64,000 bases of DNA from Aricia agestis (GCF_905147365.1 NC_056409.1:18233001-18297000), one strand, 5' to 3'. Counted from the first letter of the stretch, positions 11,056 to 23,533 are shown. Notes: generated from the letters alone by a model not told the origin. A program made the numbers and translations.

Positions 11056-11943
11056 TGTATACGTCCGCCCGAACGCGTGGTTTGGCGGCTACCCGGCCGT
11101 TCCCCGAGATCACAAGCAAGCAATACAACGCGATAACGCCGAGAAAATACGCTAGCACTGTTTTTCCATACTTGAAACGTATTCCCCAATTTACTCCCTG
11201 GACAATGCGTCTAGAACACTAGACAAATATTTTTTTTTATACAATATTAGGATCTGTTAAAGCTATCGTTCGATTTCTCTACGTTCGATTTTTTTAAATT
11301 TAAGTAAGTAATAAATAAAAAATATTACCCTTCAAAAATAATATTATGACCCTCAAAAACCGCAAAAAATGAATGCCCCGTACCATACCCCGCCAATCGA
11401 CCGATCATAAAACAAATTTGAAAGATCTTTAAGATAAAATAAAAACGTAGAGACTAGAGGCATAGACTCACTCTTCCCGAATATATTTAAAAAATAAATT
11501 AGATAGGCTCTATTTTGAAAGAGGAATCAGAGGACTGCGTTACCTCGATTTACTGCATCTGTCTTTATCACACAGTGCCGTAAATAGGGCGGTGCCACCG
11601 GTGCCCAGGCACAGGGCGTAGACTCTGGGGGGGCGCAAAAATGGCCAAACCAGGCAGGACTTTTTCGGTTTGCTCCCGATAATAGTTCCCGCTGCACCCC
11701 TAGAGCACGATTCCAACAGCAAAATAGACCTATACATTGCTTTGGGTAATATAATATCTAAAAAAGCAAGGGCGCAGTTGTAGAAGCTCGCACAGGGCGC
11801 AAAAAAGACTGTTTACGGCACTGCTATCACAATACAAAAATTCTACCGCGGGCCGCGTTACCTCTTGAATAAATTTTTACATACTATCGCTTGTGATCTT
11901 GCGCTGTAGCGCCCAAACCGCGCGTTCGAGCGGACGCGTATAA
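11056..11943. mobile_element. TIR-like element of about 890 bp
   Basis: Opposed ends pair over about 60 bp with mismatches: left TATACGTCCGCCCGAACGCG to AGATCACAAGC, right its inverse ending CGGACGCGTATA. The interior has no recognised protein. Diverged, so an old insertion. Confidence 0.5.
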
Positions 11944-12267
11944 AGCCAGTCTAAAGCTAGCCCCTAGTTTTAACTCCGCAAAGCGTCTAGAAGTAATTTA
12001 CATCCATGCTCCTTAATGGCGGGTGCCGGCATTACGAAACCTTTCAGTTACTATACAAACGTTTATTTATCGACTATATACTGTGTTGTAACCCGAACAT
12101 CACTAATTATTCACTGTTACGTCATAATGATAAGAAATTAGAAAATATAACAAGCAGGAGAAATAAATATCATGCCTTTTTTTCTAGGCAAACCATGCTT
12201 TTTTTAATCTCTCTTTTATACTTATGGTTGCCTGGACATAAAGAACCATACTAATAATAATTTTAGG

Positions 12268-12528
12268 ACGTGGGAGAGCCTTGCTTCGGCACGAATGGGC
12301 CGTCTCGACCGGAGAAATACCACGGGCTCACAGAAAACCGCAGTTTCGCCGAGTGAGTGAGTTTACAGGAGGCCTAATCCCCTACCCTTTCCCTTCCCTA
12401 CCCCCCCTTTTACCCTATTCCCTCTTAAAAGGCCGGCGACGCGCCTGCAGCTCTTCTGGTGCTGCGAGTGTCCATGGGCGACGGAAGTTGCTTTCCATCA
12501 GGTGACCCGTTTGCTCGTTTGCCCCCAT
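12268..12528 (+). mobile_element. SINE-like retroposon, copy 2
   Basis: Same unit as 1406-1745 in + orientation, with a shorter CCCTTCCC array. Its end is GCCCCCAT followed by a TACA simple repeat instead of an A-tail. Confidence 0.75.
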
Positions 12529-12539
12529 CTATACATCTA

Positions 12540-13400
12540 TACATACATACATATAAATAAAATTGGAGTGTCTGTTTGTAATATTGAAAGAACCGTTTTT
12601 TGTGAAGAGAATGTATATAGGGTACATACACCAAAACAAATTTTTTTTACAATTTTTGTCTGTATGTCTGTCTGTCTGTTTGTTCCGGCTAATCTCTGAA
12701 ATGGCTGGAGCGATTTTGACGGGACTTTTTTTGGCACATAGCTGATGTAGTAAGGCATAACTTAGGCTACTTTTTAACCGACTTCCGAAAAGGAGGAGGA
12801 TATATTTCACTTTTTTATTTTGGTTCGCGGACAACTCCGTCGTTTGTAGACCGATTTCCAAAATTCTTTTGTTGTTGTATAAGATGTAGCCCGAATTTGG
12901 TAACATGATCACAAAAGTGGTGATCTGATGATGCAATCCATGAGAAATCGTCAGGACTTCTTAAAATTTATATGAAAACATATAGTGATTTTACGTTTTT
13001 CTGAAGGATTTTAAGCTTTAACTACCAAAAAAAAAGAATTTGCGCCGAAGTACACCCTGGTTCCGAAGGTGCTGTAAAGAACTCTTGAATCCTTAGATAA
13101 ATTAGATAAATGTTCGGCAAATTTGGCGTTGTTTCAACAACTAAAAGCATATTATTATGTCAATGTGTCAATAATACTAATCATCATCATCACTATAATC
13201 ATCACATTATTATCAAAAATCTTGCCTTTGATTATATTATTGTTCCACCGTTTGTTGACTGATTTTCAAAACTCTTTTGTTGCTATTTAGTGTTTATTGT
13301 AGTTTATAGAGGTACAATAACCCGAATTTGGTACAATGCTTACGAAAGTGGTGATCTGATAGGTACTGAAATTCGTGAGATATAGAGGGAACTCCTGGAT
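12540..13400 (+). repeat. Long interspersed repeat shared with 21355-22030
   Basis: Close match over several hundred bases, including (TCTG)n, CCGGCTAATCTCTGAAATGG, a CCGACTTCCGAAAAGGAGGA block and a CGGCAA(A/T)TTTGGCGTTG stretch. No protein is encoded. The lepidopteran AACCGACTTCC motif here recurs near 30354 and 41252, and in reverse near 20840, 39952 and 55140. Confidence 0.65.
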
Positions 13401-13535
13401 ATTTTTGGGACACACATAGACGCGTCAACTATTTCTGTATTCAATCTTCATATTTTTTTAATTCGTAGCAGCTAACTTTAGTGCAATTTCTATGTGCAAT
13501 TTACCGCTTTTTTGTAGATCTTGATTAAATGAACT

Positions 13536-13593
13536 AATCAGTCAGTCACCTTTGAGTTTTATATATATAAAACTCAAAGGTGACTGACTGATT
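13536..13593. repeat. 58-bp perfect palindrome at the head of a repeat
   Basis: AATCAGTCAGTCACCTTTGA to its exact inverse around ATATATAT. Its right half begins the repeat 13562-13796, so it looks like two opposed 5' ends of one element. Confidence 0.85.
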
Positions 13594-13796
13594 GACATAG
13601 TGATCTATCAACGCACAGCCCAAACTACTGGACGGATCGGGCTAAAATTTGGCATGTAGGTAGATGTTATGACGTAGGCATCCGCTAAAAACGATTTTGA
13701 TAAATTCCAACCCCAAGGGGTTCAAATAGGGGATGAAAGTTTGTATATACTTAATAATACTTCTTAACGCGAGCGAAGCCGCGGGCAAAAGCTCGT
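13562..13796 (+). mobile_element. Helitron-like short element
   Basis: Starts TATATATAAAACTCAAAGG and ends CGCGAGCGAAGCCGCGGGCA with AAAGCTCG, a hairpin plus a changed CTAG-like end. Non-coding. Confidence 0.5.
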
Positions 13797-14070
13797 TTCA
13801 ATATAAAATGTATTGCAGATTGCTACATAATGATGCTATTGCGTATGATGTGCATCATATTATGTGTTAAGTCTATAACATGTGGAGTTAACTACATTAG
13901 CCTAATACCCCTCTAACACAATTTCTGACTAATACGAGTATATTCCATGAACACAACCAATACTCCTAGAAATTAGTTAGTGAAAGCTATTTCTAGTTTG
14001 ACTTACGAGGGCTGCTATTTATGTATCCGGAATTAAAAAAAGAAACAAACATATATCATTTAATATGGTT

Positions 14071-15157
14071 TTATTGCTTTTCAAAATATTCGCCGCGATG
14101 ATCGACACACTTTTGCATACGCTGGAACCAATTTTCATAGCACTTTTTCCATTCTGATTGAGGTATCTCCAAAACGTGCATTTTGAACGCATCAACAGCC
14201 TCTTCGCGGCTCGAAAAACGTTGACCACGTAATTTGTTCTTCGCGTATGGAAATAAAAAGAAATCGTTAGGTGCCAAATCAGGGCTGTACGGCGGATGAC
14301 CAGTCAATTCGATCTTTTGACCCTCCAAAAACTGAGTTGTTTCAGCTGAGGTGTGACAGCTAGCATTGTCGTGATGTAATATGATTCTGCGTTGTCGGTT
14401 GTCCTTTCTTATTTCTTCAAAGACTTCTGGTAAACAAATGGTCGTATACCATTCAGAATTAACCGTTTTACGATTCTCTAATGGCACTGTAGCCACATGT
14501 CCATTAATTCCAAAAAACAGGCGACCATTTGCTTCAAAGTACTTTTTGCACGAGTAACTTTTGTTGGTTTCGGCTCATCTTGGAACACCCACACCGTTGA
14601 CTGTTGTTTAGTTTCGGGGTCATATGCATAGATCCAAGATTCATCACCTGTGTAGATATTATAAACGGCTTTTGACGTACCACGGTTCTATTTTTTTTCC
14701 CTATTTCTATTTTTTTTAGAGCCCGTTTTTGATCGATTGTCAAGTTGTGCGGAATCCAACGCGAACATATTTTTTTTACAGCCAAATGTTCGTGTAATAT
14801 CTTATGTATGCTCGTCATACTTATGCCTAAGGACGCCTCTATCTCGCGATATGTAACATGACGATCACGCATTATTAGTTCCCGCACAGCATCTATATTT
14901 TGTGGGACAACAGCTGTTTTTGGGCGACCTTCTTTATTTTCATCCGTGAGCATAGACCGCCCACGATTAAACTCACTGTACCAGTGATAAACAGTGGTTT
15001 TTGATGGTGCTTCATCTCCAAAAGTTGCGGTGAGTTGAATAAAGCACTGTTGTTGATTTAGCCCACGCCGAAAATCGTAGTAAATCATTGCACGAAAATG
15101 TTCACGCGTTAAATCCATGGCAAATGAAGACACGCAATTTTCAAAATGACGCCACAA
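14071..15157 (-). pseudogene. mariner transposase, frameshifted
   Basis: Frame 15157-14534 has the mariner N-terminus (FRAMIYYDFRRGLN at about 22-35), the helix-turn-helix ending TTVYHWYSEFNRG and RWIPHNLT, the mariner linker motif. Its last stretch is out of frame: the GDESW block with the first catalytic Asp lies in another frame, so an indel occurred just before it. Frame 14496-14071 has HHDNASCHTS (second Asp) and YSPDLAPNDFFLFP (third Asp), with 34 residues between, the DD34D spacing of mariner. The true start is probably the ATG at 15118. No intact product is possible. Confidence 0.9.
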
Positions 15158-15191
15158 TGGAAAAATAATTGACAGTCACATGAAACAAACC

Positions 15192-16157
15192 CCGCGTTCC
15201 AGATGACGTTAAAACGCTAATGCTCAAGACTGTACTTTTTCCCGTTCCACTAGCATGTGAGCGTCAGTGATACAAACCCAAGTGGAACGGATTATGGATC
15301 GTTTTGAGCGTTTTGAGAAAAGTTTAAAAAAAGATCCATTTTTTTTTATACATAGACGTACATTGAACCGAACTTGGATATTACGATCCTTTTCTTCAAG
15401 TCGTAAATAAAAGTAATTGTTTATAGTTACATTTATTTTACAAATAAAATACATATTATTATATTTGTTTCGTTTTTAGTATTACATTTTTTTACATATT
15501 ATGTAATCAATAATCATATTTTAATATAGTTAAACTTTTATTTTAATTGAGTTTTCACATTGAATCATATTTTAATAACAAAACCACATACTTTGAATAT
15601 TGACTATTGTCACATAATATTATAAACGTTAGGTAACAATACCGCGTAATGCTTAGTCAAGTATGAGGTCAACAGGTATAGGAGAGATGAAAATTAGTAT
15701 TATATTTTATAAGAAATATAATACTAATTTTCATCTCTCCTTATTTTATAAGAAATCATTTGACCTTTCATTTAAAACAATTTATTTTCCAATCAAAATA
15801 TTTCATTAAATGTTATTTAATTTAATATACATATTACAATTAAAATATTATTTGTAATGAAATAATCTACGAATAATAAAAACTATTTATTATTCGTAGG
15901 AAATAATATAAAGTTTTTTTGTCTCTACTCTCTCCTGAAAACTTTCCGAACATGGCTTTCGCGATATAGTTCCGTTAAAATTAAAAAAAAACTAGAACGA
16001 CCACTTTGACCCATCTTCGTCAAGGGTCGTTTTGAGCGAAAATGATGACGTCATGAGTGACGTCATAGCCGCGACCAAAACGACCCCGGTCGCCAAAGGG
16101 AACGGCAGAAGGGGACGTTTTGAGCGTTTTAGTCAAAATTAACGTCATCTGGAACGC
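15192..16157. mobile_element. TIR element inserted in the mariner
   Basis: Ends GCGTTCCAGATGACGTTAA and its inverse (near 16139-16157), with repeated TTTTGAGCGTTTT words and CGTTTTGGTC-like words inside. Contains a hairpin at 15681-15740 and another near 15870-15900. No long coding frame. Target duplication unresolved. Confidence 0.7.
15681..15740. repeat. 60-bp hairpin
   Basis: GGAGAGATGAAAATTAGTAT and its exact inverse enclose a short AT-rich loop inside the element nested in the mariner. Confidence 0.8.
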
Positions 16158-16547
16158 AGCCAAAATGTATTCTTCAACCAAAGAGTTCTATTTTCAAATG
16201 TTGTAATTACTTTTTAAATATTGTTCTTGTAAGTGGCCAGTTCCGGATACATAAACAGCAGCCCTCGTATAGCTCGTTTTTTTTTTGTAAGAAAATCAGT
16301 AAATATAATATTTATCTCTATAGTATTGTATGAATCATTTGTTAATTAGTTTCAGAAGTCAAATCAATTCATATTTAAATGAGTACCTTAAAAACCTTAA
16401 GTAACTCAAAGCTCTATGTATAATATGCATAGAATATTTAACATATTCTAATCAGTAGAATCTATATATTAATACGTGAGCCAAAAACTTTGTATCCCTT
16501 TTGACGAAAAGTGGGGAAACGTAGGTGAATGAAATTTTGCACAGTTA

Positions 16548-17202
16548 TCTATACTAATATTATAAATGCGAAAGCCGAAAGTATCTCTGTCTGTCTGTCT
16601 CGCTTTCACGCCAAAATTTAAAACAGGCTTAAGATTATCTGTATAACAGATTGTAATGAAATTTTGTATACAGATAATCTTAAGCCTGAGAAAGGACATA
16701 GGCTACTTTTTCACTGGAAAAAAAGGTTGTAAGGGGGTGAAAATGCGTAAATATGTTCAAATTAAATTAGTTCTAAAAATTCATAATAAATGGCACCGTG
16801 CGTCTCCTACATCGCGCTAACGCTTGCCCAAAAGTCTTTCTATAAGAGGTGGTATTATCTTACATTCAATTTTCGATTTTTTTCGATTGTTATTTCTTTT
16901 TTACGTTATTTAATAAATCAGTTCTTTATTTATGCAGTGACATATTACCTTAAACCTATCAATGATAAAAATAGTTTATGGGTAAAGTTGTGTGATTGGG
17001 GGGCTAAATAAGCTTAAAAATTTGGCATAAAATATAAAGTTTTATTAAAAAAAATTGAAATATTATGTGCACACTGCACAGCTGTTTTGATTTAAGGGGT
17101 ACCGTACCAGGGTTTTTTTATAAAAGATTTTAACACCAATTTTGTTGACATCGCGCGCTATAAACTGAATTCCACGCGGACGAAGTCGCGGGCAACAGCT
17201 AG
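16548..17202 (+). mobile_element. Complete non-autonomous Helitron (655 bp)
   Basis: Begins TCTATACTAATATTATAAATG after A and ends hairpin plus GGCAACAGCTAG before T. It has a single 5' unit and is the simple form of the amplified copies at 6566 and 56675. Confidence 0.85.
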
Positions 17203-17672
17203 TAGTTTATATGGTGAAGGAGTGCATCGAGCTAATATTATTTTGAAATTATGCTTTTATCATAATTATTTTTAACAAATAAAACATGACACACACTACA
17301 ATACGCACACTCAAGAAGATGACAGATTTTTGAGTGATAAGCCTATGCATAGGAATTATACTCTTTTATTTATGGTTGAAGTCTGTTGACAACAAGTTGA
17401 CAAATTGATAATGGATTATTGTTTTTTTTTTATTGAATCTTAGATACTATTAGACAATGCTTACACGGCCAGTCTGAGATCAGTTGAGTCCCAGAGACAA
17501 TAGTTGAAAAAAATAATAACGTCCTAATGTCGTTGAAACTAAGGTCGAATTTCAACCATTGGGCGATCTCTAGTAAAATAATAAAAGGCATAATGGTTTT
17601 TTTAGTGTAGAACTTATTATTAGTAATTCTGTGAATTATTATACTACCTGTTATAATATAGTATTTTAATTT
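17203..17672. other. Spacer downstream of the small minus-strand gene
   Basis: AT-rich, no clear element. It would hold the 3' UTR of the 17673-19679 gene, or a further intron if the donor at 17680 is used. Confidence 0.5.
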
Positions 17673-19679
17673 TTACTCACCACTGTATTCTATAGGCTCG
17701 TTTTCTTTCAACTTGAATGTGAAAGGTATGTGAACCCGCTGCATCATGAGTCGGGGTGGCTGTATCGTTCGTGGCCAGGGGTCGTCCCGGCCCTCTCCTA
17801 CTATACCTATAACTTCCATGTTTCTGAAACAAAAACATTTTAAGTATATCATTACCAATTACCATAATATTATATATTTTTAATTCTCAGAAAAGATATT
17901 TTATTGAAGTAAATAAATGCTTTATGTTGTTTTTCATTCAGTCTGGTTGCATATTAATTTATTGAACAAGTTATGCAAGGAGATTTCATTATAATTCCAC
18001 AGTTGATATATGTATGAAAAAGTCCTTTGTTTATCCACATTAATAAAAAAACTAAAGTTCAAAAGCTAAACACATAATATTATGATTTATTTGTTTTGTT
18101 TTGGGCCCTATATAATAATTTAATCAAAGTAAACTTGCAATTCTAAAATAAAAAATCTCATCAAATATAATTAATTTTTTAATGATGAAATGTTTTAAAA
18201 TTGGACACAGTTCACACCATGCAATTAGGGACATAAAACAAGTAATGTAAGTTTTCTTAATCTTATACATATATAAAATTCTTGTGTCACAATGTTAGTT
18301 ACCATACCATACTCCTCTGAAACGGCTTTACTGATTTTTTAAAATTTTATATGCATATATTCAGTAGGTCTGAGAATCGGCTACTGGCTACTTTTTATAT
18401 TGATAAGTGCAATTGTTGAATTGTTGAATAAATAATAGTAAATTATTACAACTCGAGACTGACGGTGCCCATTGTTCGTGTGACGGGATAGCGATGGATG
18501 TTGCCATGGTATTTAGTCACTTCAATAAAATAATATGGGCAAAATACTTTATATGGCAAAACAAGGTTTGCCGGGACAGCTAGTATATATTATATAATAA
18601 CAAGACAGCCATCATGGCATTGTTAATGAAATATTTATTCAAATCTATCACCTGCCAGTTGCGACCAAGGTCCTATACCTTGGTGACAGGTGGTAGGTTC
18701 ACATAGTAACATTCTATTGTCAGTTTTACCAAATAATATTATTACAAATATTGACAAATATTGATTCGCCTTGCGAAAATTAAGAGTTATATGTATGTAT
18801 ATTAGTTTTCTCAGCAATTACAAATAACAGTAACAACAGGTAACAATTTTTTTTTGAGGAAGAGATCTTGTGAGCTCTTAATTACTTTATAAATAAGAAT
18901 TTGCCCCATGCACCTATCTAAATTTCATTAATTTCAATAAAGTAATAAAGTGTATATGATGAATTTAAGACATTAACAAAATGCAGTGACTTTTCTAATA
19001 AAATAAAAATAAATAGTCCCAGGATAAAGTGCAATAGGTTGATCTGATGATAATAATAAAAATGTAAAACATTATAAACATTGATGTTTTAAAGCAAATA
19101 AACACACTACTTTGTTATTGTTGGAAGGACATAAATGTTTAAAAAAATCCAGGTACAATTTTTTTTATTTTAATAAATTATTGTAATTTGTGTTTCAGAC
19201 ATTGTTTTTATCGCATTGAGGAAAAGAGTAAGCAGGAAAATTTTGTTTGTTTGAGAGTTAGTGAATTTAGAAGTCTCAATGTGCTAATTTTTATGGTTTT
19301 GACCAATATCAGTCCTGAAAATAGTGAGAGACGAGAATGATAAAACATAATATTGAAGTTATTTCTTTTTTGCAAATAAAATCTAGTTACAATCAGTTCT
19401 ATTTGCACACACCAATGATATATTATATAAAAAACTCAAAGAATATCATTGGCACACACAAGTCACAATATCAGCTGATTATAGTACTTATTCACTTTTG
19501 AATCTGATTCCTTTTTGAAGACTTGAAATAATTGTTGATTTAAAAGAAGACTAACTTAATAATTATGAAAACAATACTCACTTGAGAAGAATAACAAGCA
19601 TTGCAAACAATGCAACTAGAGCGCCGATCATTATAAATATATTCGGCAAATCGGCAAGAGTCAGACCCGTCGACCCCAT
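17673..19679 (-). CDS. Small single-pass membrane protein, two or more exons
   Basis: Exon 1 (19679-19582) starts at ATG and encodes a hydrophobic N-terminus (LADLPNIFIMIGALVALF and onward to VILL) up to donor GTGAGT. Exon 2 (17823 downward, acceptor TTTCAG) continues in frame with MEVIGIVGEGRDDPWPR and a Pro-rich PFTFKLKENEP segment. Read straight through, it stops at TAA 17673-17675 and gives 82 residues. A strong donor (GTGAGTAAA) just before that stop, exon end 17681, could lead to a further exon that I could not find. The predicted membrane helix is about residues 12-32, with no cleavable signal evident. The 1.76 kb intron contains a Helitron (18261-18583). Family not recognised. Confidence 0.55.
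18261..18583 (+). mobile_element. Second Helitron family, complete short copy
   Basis: Runs from TCTTATACATATATAAAATTC to GCCGGGACAGCTAG, flanked by A and T. Same family as 38508-39099. It sits in the intron of the small membrane-protein gene. Confidence 0.75.
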
Positions 19680-21190
19680 GGTGAAACACTCTGTATCACA
19701 ACAATAAACTAGAGTAACACACAATTTACTACGAGAAGTGTTGTGTTCACATTATACACTCGATAAGAAAATATTATCAATATCTCGATCACACGACTAC
19801 ACAATGCACCTACTAGTTTTCAGCTGCTATTTTGTCAACAATTCACGAGCAGGAAATTTTACCAAAATGATCGCACAGGGATTTCGTGTGTCCTCTAATC
19901 TGTTACATATAGCATCACTGTTTACACAAAATACTGTAAATGTTCACATTATGGCCTATCATAACAAAAACATTATCATTGATCGTAAAGAAAACAAATA
20001 CGGTTGCTGTACGCGCATTACATACGACGTAATTTGACAGAATGAAAATGAATGTTCAAACTTCAAGAATCAAGAATGTCAGACAGGCGACAGCCGACAG
20101 CTGACATTCACTGGTCGAAGAAAATGGCAACACTAGCGTTCTGTTGTACTTCGTTCACTATCTGTCGGATCAGTACCATCATAAACTTATACATGAGTAC
20201 CATTGATCCACCGACTATTATGGGGTTAATACTTAATAATGCTATTCACTACTATATGCACGGGTACTATATTAAGTTCTAGCTAGTTTTTGAGTAGTCG
20301 GAATTAGGATTTAGGAACATAATATGAAATATGGCAGCGCTATTCGATCGTTCCGCCATGTTCCGCGTTGGGTGTACGGCCTACGGGTGTACCTGTAGAT
20401 TTTTTACTATTTTGAAGCTCTGTCTGTGAGAAAATCTCATACTGTATTGCAACGAGTATATTGTGTTCTGTGATTGCAACGTACCCGTACAACGCCGATA
20501 CAGGTAATATTTTAAAGGTATCATTTTAAAACTGCAGAAGTTGTAAACACTGCACTGTAGTGAGTAGTCTATACTCTAACCACATGGTCAAACCCATGGA
20601 GGTATTAAATCTATGGTCAAACCTAATATTTAATAGAAGGGACTAATCAGTTCTTGCTTCATTATTCAGTCTAGTCGTCATATGAAATAACACCCTATCT
20701 CGGCTCGAAAGATATTTAAAAGTGGAAATCATTCTTGACTAACTGAACCACGAGACCTCTGCAGTAAGCGATACCACAGTATTACAAATACTGTGGGCTG
20801 TGGTTCATCATAAACAGAGGAACATAATATTATAACCTCCTCCTTTTGCGAAGTCAGTTGAAAAATAATAGTTAATTGACAATTAGTGGGTGGGATCACA
20901 GAAAATGGATCTAGTTAGTCGCTCCAATTTGTATGAACACGAGCGTGTCACTTTTTTCGCGCTTTAGTGAAGGAAATACCCGTACGCGCGGAATCGATTC
21001 AAAGGCATCGCCACGCCCCGTCTCTTTAGGTATATTGATTTTTTAATCGATTATTATTCGAGTTAATATATCACTTTCATTCATGTATAATAATTAAGAA
21101 ACGAATAATACATAATATTATAATTTATGTTACATAAGTAGTTAAGAAATTACAATCCAAAATATTTGTTAAATACTATTTTATAAGCAA
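19680..21190. other. Upstream region of the small gene and spacer
   Basis: Contains 5' flanking DNA of the minus-strand gene (just above 19679). The + open frames at 19738-20037 and 20052-20282 show no family motif. A short direct repeat of (A)TGGTCAAACC lies near 20583-20620. Confidence 0.4.
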
Positions 21191-21194
21191 CCGC

Positions 21195-21277
21195 CTGTAC
21201 AAGGTGCTGAGTTTGTATACTGTATACTATACTTGGATGCTAATAAAGTCTTTGAATCTTTGAATCTTTGAATCTAA
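21195..21277 (+). mobile_element. Non-LTR 3' end with (TTTGAATC)n tail
   Basis: Ends AATAAAGTC followed by three TTTGAATC units, the tandem-tail style of many non-LTR elements. The upstream extent is unclear. Confidence 0.6.
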
Positions 21278-21354
21278 TATACAGAGGAATGATAAATCTA
21301 AAGATACGTGCTTGCCAGGACAGCTAGTAATATATTATACTGTTCTAAACTAAA

Positions 21355-22030
21355 TCACTAAACAGGAACATAAATACATCAACACCAAAACAAAATTTTT
21401 TACAATTTATGTCTGTATGTCTGTCTGTCTGTCTGTTTATTCCGGCTAATCTCTGAAATGGCTGAAGCGATTTTGACGGGACTTTTTTTGGCACATAGCT
21501 GATGTAGTAAGGCATAACTTAGGCTACTTTTTAACCGACTTCCGAAAAGGAGGAGGACATATTTCACTTTTTTTATATTGGTTCGCGGACAACTCCGTCG
21601 TTTGTAGACCGACTTCCAAAATTATTTTGTTGTTGTATGAGATGTAGCCCGAATTTAGTAACACATCACAAAAACACAAAAGTGATGATCTGATGATGCA
21701 ATCCATAAGAAATCGACAGGACTCCTTAAAATTTATATGGAAACATATAGTGATTTTACGTTTTTCTGAAGGATTTTAAGCTTAAACTACCAAAAAATAA
21801 GAATTTGCGCTGAAGTACACCCTGGTTCCGAAGATGCTGTACAGAACTCGTGAAACCTTACAGATAAATGTTCGGCAATTTTGGCGTTGTTTCAGCAACT
21901 AAAAGCATATTATTATGTCAATGTGTCAATAATACTAATCATCATCATGACTATAATTATGCCATTAATCATCACATTATTATCAAAAATCTTGCCTTTG
22001 ATTATATTATTGTTCCACCGTTTGTGGACA
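21355..22030 (+). repeat. Long interspersed repeat shared with 12540-13400
   Basis: Homologous to 12620-13255 in the same orientation and order. The match breaks at about 22028, where a GGTTCCGTA-family unit begins. Confidence 0.65.
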
Positions 22031-22035
22031 GATTT

Positions 22036-22706
22036 TTGGGGTTCCGTAGCCAAATGGCAAAAAACGGAACCCTTATAGATTCGTCATGTCTGTCTGTCTG
22101 TCTGTCCGTCCGTATGTCACAGCCACTTTTCTCCGAAACTATAAGAGCTATACTATTGAAACTTGGTAAGTAGATATAATGTGTGAACCGCATTAAGATT
22201 TTGATAAAAAAATGCAAAAATTATTAAAAATTTTAGGGGTCCCCATTGGTACAACTGAAAAAAAAAACTTTTTTTTTCATCTAATCTATGCGTGTGGACT
22301 GTGGGGTGTCTATGGATAGGTCTTAAAAAATCATAATATTGAGGTTTTTAATATCATTTTTTTTCTAACCTGAATAGTTTGCGAGGGAGACTCTTCCAAA
22401 GTGGTAAAATGTGTGCCCCCCCCCCTTTTAGCTTCTAAAGTAGGGACATGATAATTCTAAAAAAAATATATGATGTACATTACTATAAAAACTACCAACG
22501 AAAATTGGTTTGAACGAGATCTAGCAGGTAGTTTTTTATACGTCAATATAAATGATAAATGGTAAACCTTAACTTTTCTTTCATTAAATCAACTGAAATA
22601 TAAAAATTAATCAAAAACCTTTTAATTTCATAGAAATAAACCTTATAGCTGCTGCGAAACCCTTCATGGGCGAGTCCAACTCGCACTTGGCTGGTTTTTA
22701 CTATTT
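22036..22706 (-). repeat. GGTTCCGTA-family repeat
   Basis: Starts GGGGTTCCGTAGCC and ends CCCTTCATGGGCGAGTCC with CTCGCACTTGGCTG. Has the family (TCTG)n tract at 22087-22110. Confidence 0.65.
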
Positions 22707-22729
22707 CGGTAAGGAAGGGGAAAATTTGT

Positions 22730-22880
22730 CTCTTTTTAAAAGCTTTTATTTAACTTGCTCTGTATGTATGTAAGTATGTATGTTACGGTGGAATTTCGGA
22801 ACTCAATTTTAAGGTAGATATTTCATTTTCTTTTTTTATCGCATTTTGCTGACGCGGACGAAGTCGCGGGCAACAGCTAG
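22730..22880 (+). mobile_element. Helitron 3' end
   Basis: Ends CGCGGACGAAGTCGCGGGCA then ACAGCTAG before T: the same hairpin and CTAG as the 16548 element. Its upstream part is unlike that element, so either the two share only the 3' end or this is a chimera. Confidence 0.65.
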
Positions 22881-23277
22881 TGTTACATAAAATATAATTA
22901 CCGAGTCACAAAATATCCCAAAGCGAACATTATCATTCCTCTGTTTCATGTCTGTTTCGAAAATCGATTAATTAGAATCGAGAATATGTACAACACTATT
23001 TGCTTCATTTGACAGAAAAATGAGAATATTGACTGTAGGTACCTCGAAACTAAGCGATGAGTGAAAGTATCGATTGTTTTATTTCCATTGCGCGCTCAAT
23101 AGCGGACAAACAGAACGGGCTCTATAATTTTTTAACTAAAGCGGCAATGTATTATGAATCATGCGGTACACACGCAGTTGCGTAGATTTCATGGTAAAAA
23201 CTACAACCACCCACGATTAACATTAAATGATTGATTTTAAAATAAAGGACACATGATTTAATAATAAAATTACTTAC

Positions 23278-23357
23278 CGATGAAAAGAAACGTATCTACT
23301 ATTTAGACCAACATTTCTAGTCGAATTTCCAGAGCCCAATACGGCACAATTAGACAT
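23278..23357 (-). CDS. Candidate first exon of a THAP-domain gene
   Basis: ATG at 23357 opens 26 codons plus 2 nt ending at a strong donor (GG|GTAAGT type). The peptide begins MSNCAVLGSGNSTRN and ends YVSFHR, close to the start of THAP zinc fingers (Cys, short loop, Cys, then a (F/Y)xFHRFP motif). The second zinc Cys is Ser here (G-S-G). THAP domains occur in transcription factors and in P-element-like or hAT-like transposases, so this may be a host gene, a domesticated element or a remnant. No second THAP exon was found to the left. Confidence 0.4.
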
Positions 23358-23533
23358 GTTTAGAATTCCGATTGACGTCCGATTCCGATAACGGTGGAGC
23401 GCAGACTAAAGAATAGACTTTCGAAATTTTGACATTGTACAACGTTTGGGAACGCGATGGCACGCGAAGTACATACATTTGGCAGTTCTAACTATATCCA
23501 TTTCTGTGGGTGGGATTGACAGTTAGTTGACAA

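Larger units (their letters stand above)
14006..16267 (-). mobile_element. mariner element, interrupted and inactive
   Basis: Inverted ends CGAGGGCTGCT(A/G)TTTATG with CCGGAA are flanked by TA on both sides (14004-14005, 16268-16269). It holds a frameshifted transposase (15157-14071), and the region 15192-16157 is a second element inserted between transposase and right end. Without that insertion it would be about 1.3 kb, the usual mariner length. Confidence 0.9.

Noticed and set aside
11540..11737. 65-codon minus frame in the 11056 element
   Set aside because: Cys/Gly/Arg-rich with no motif; likely chance.
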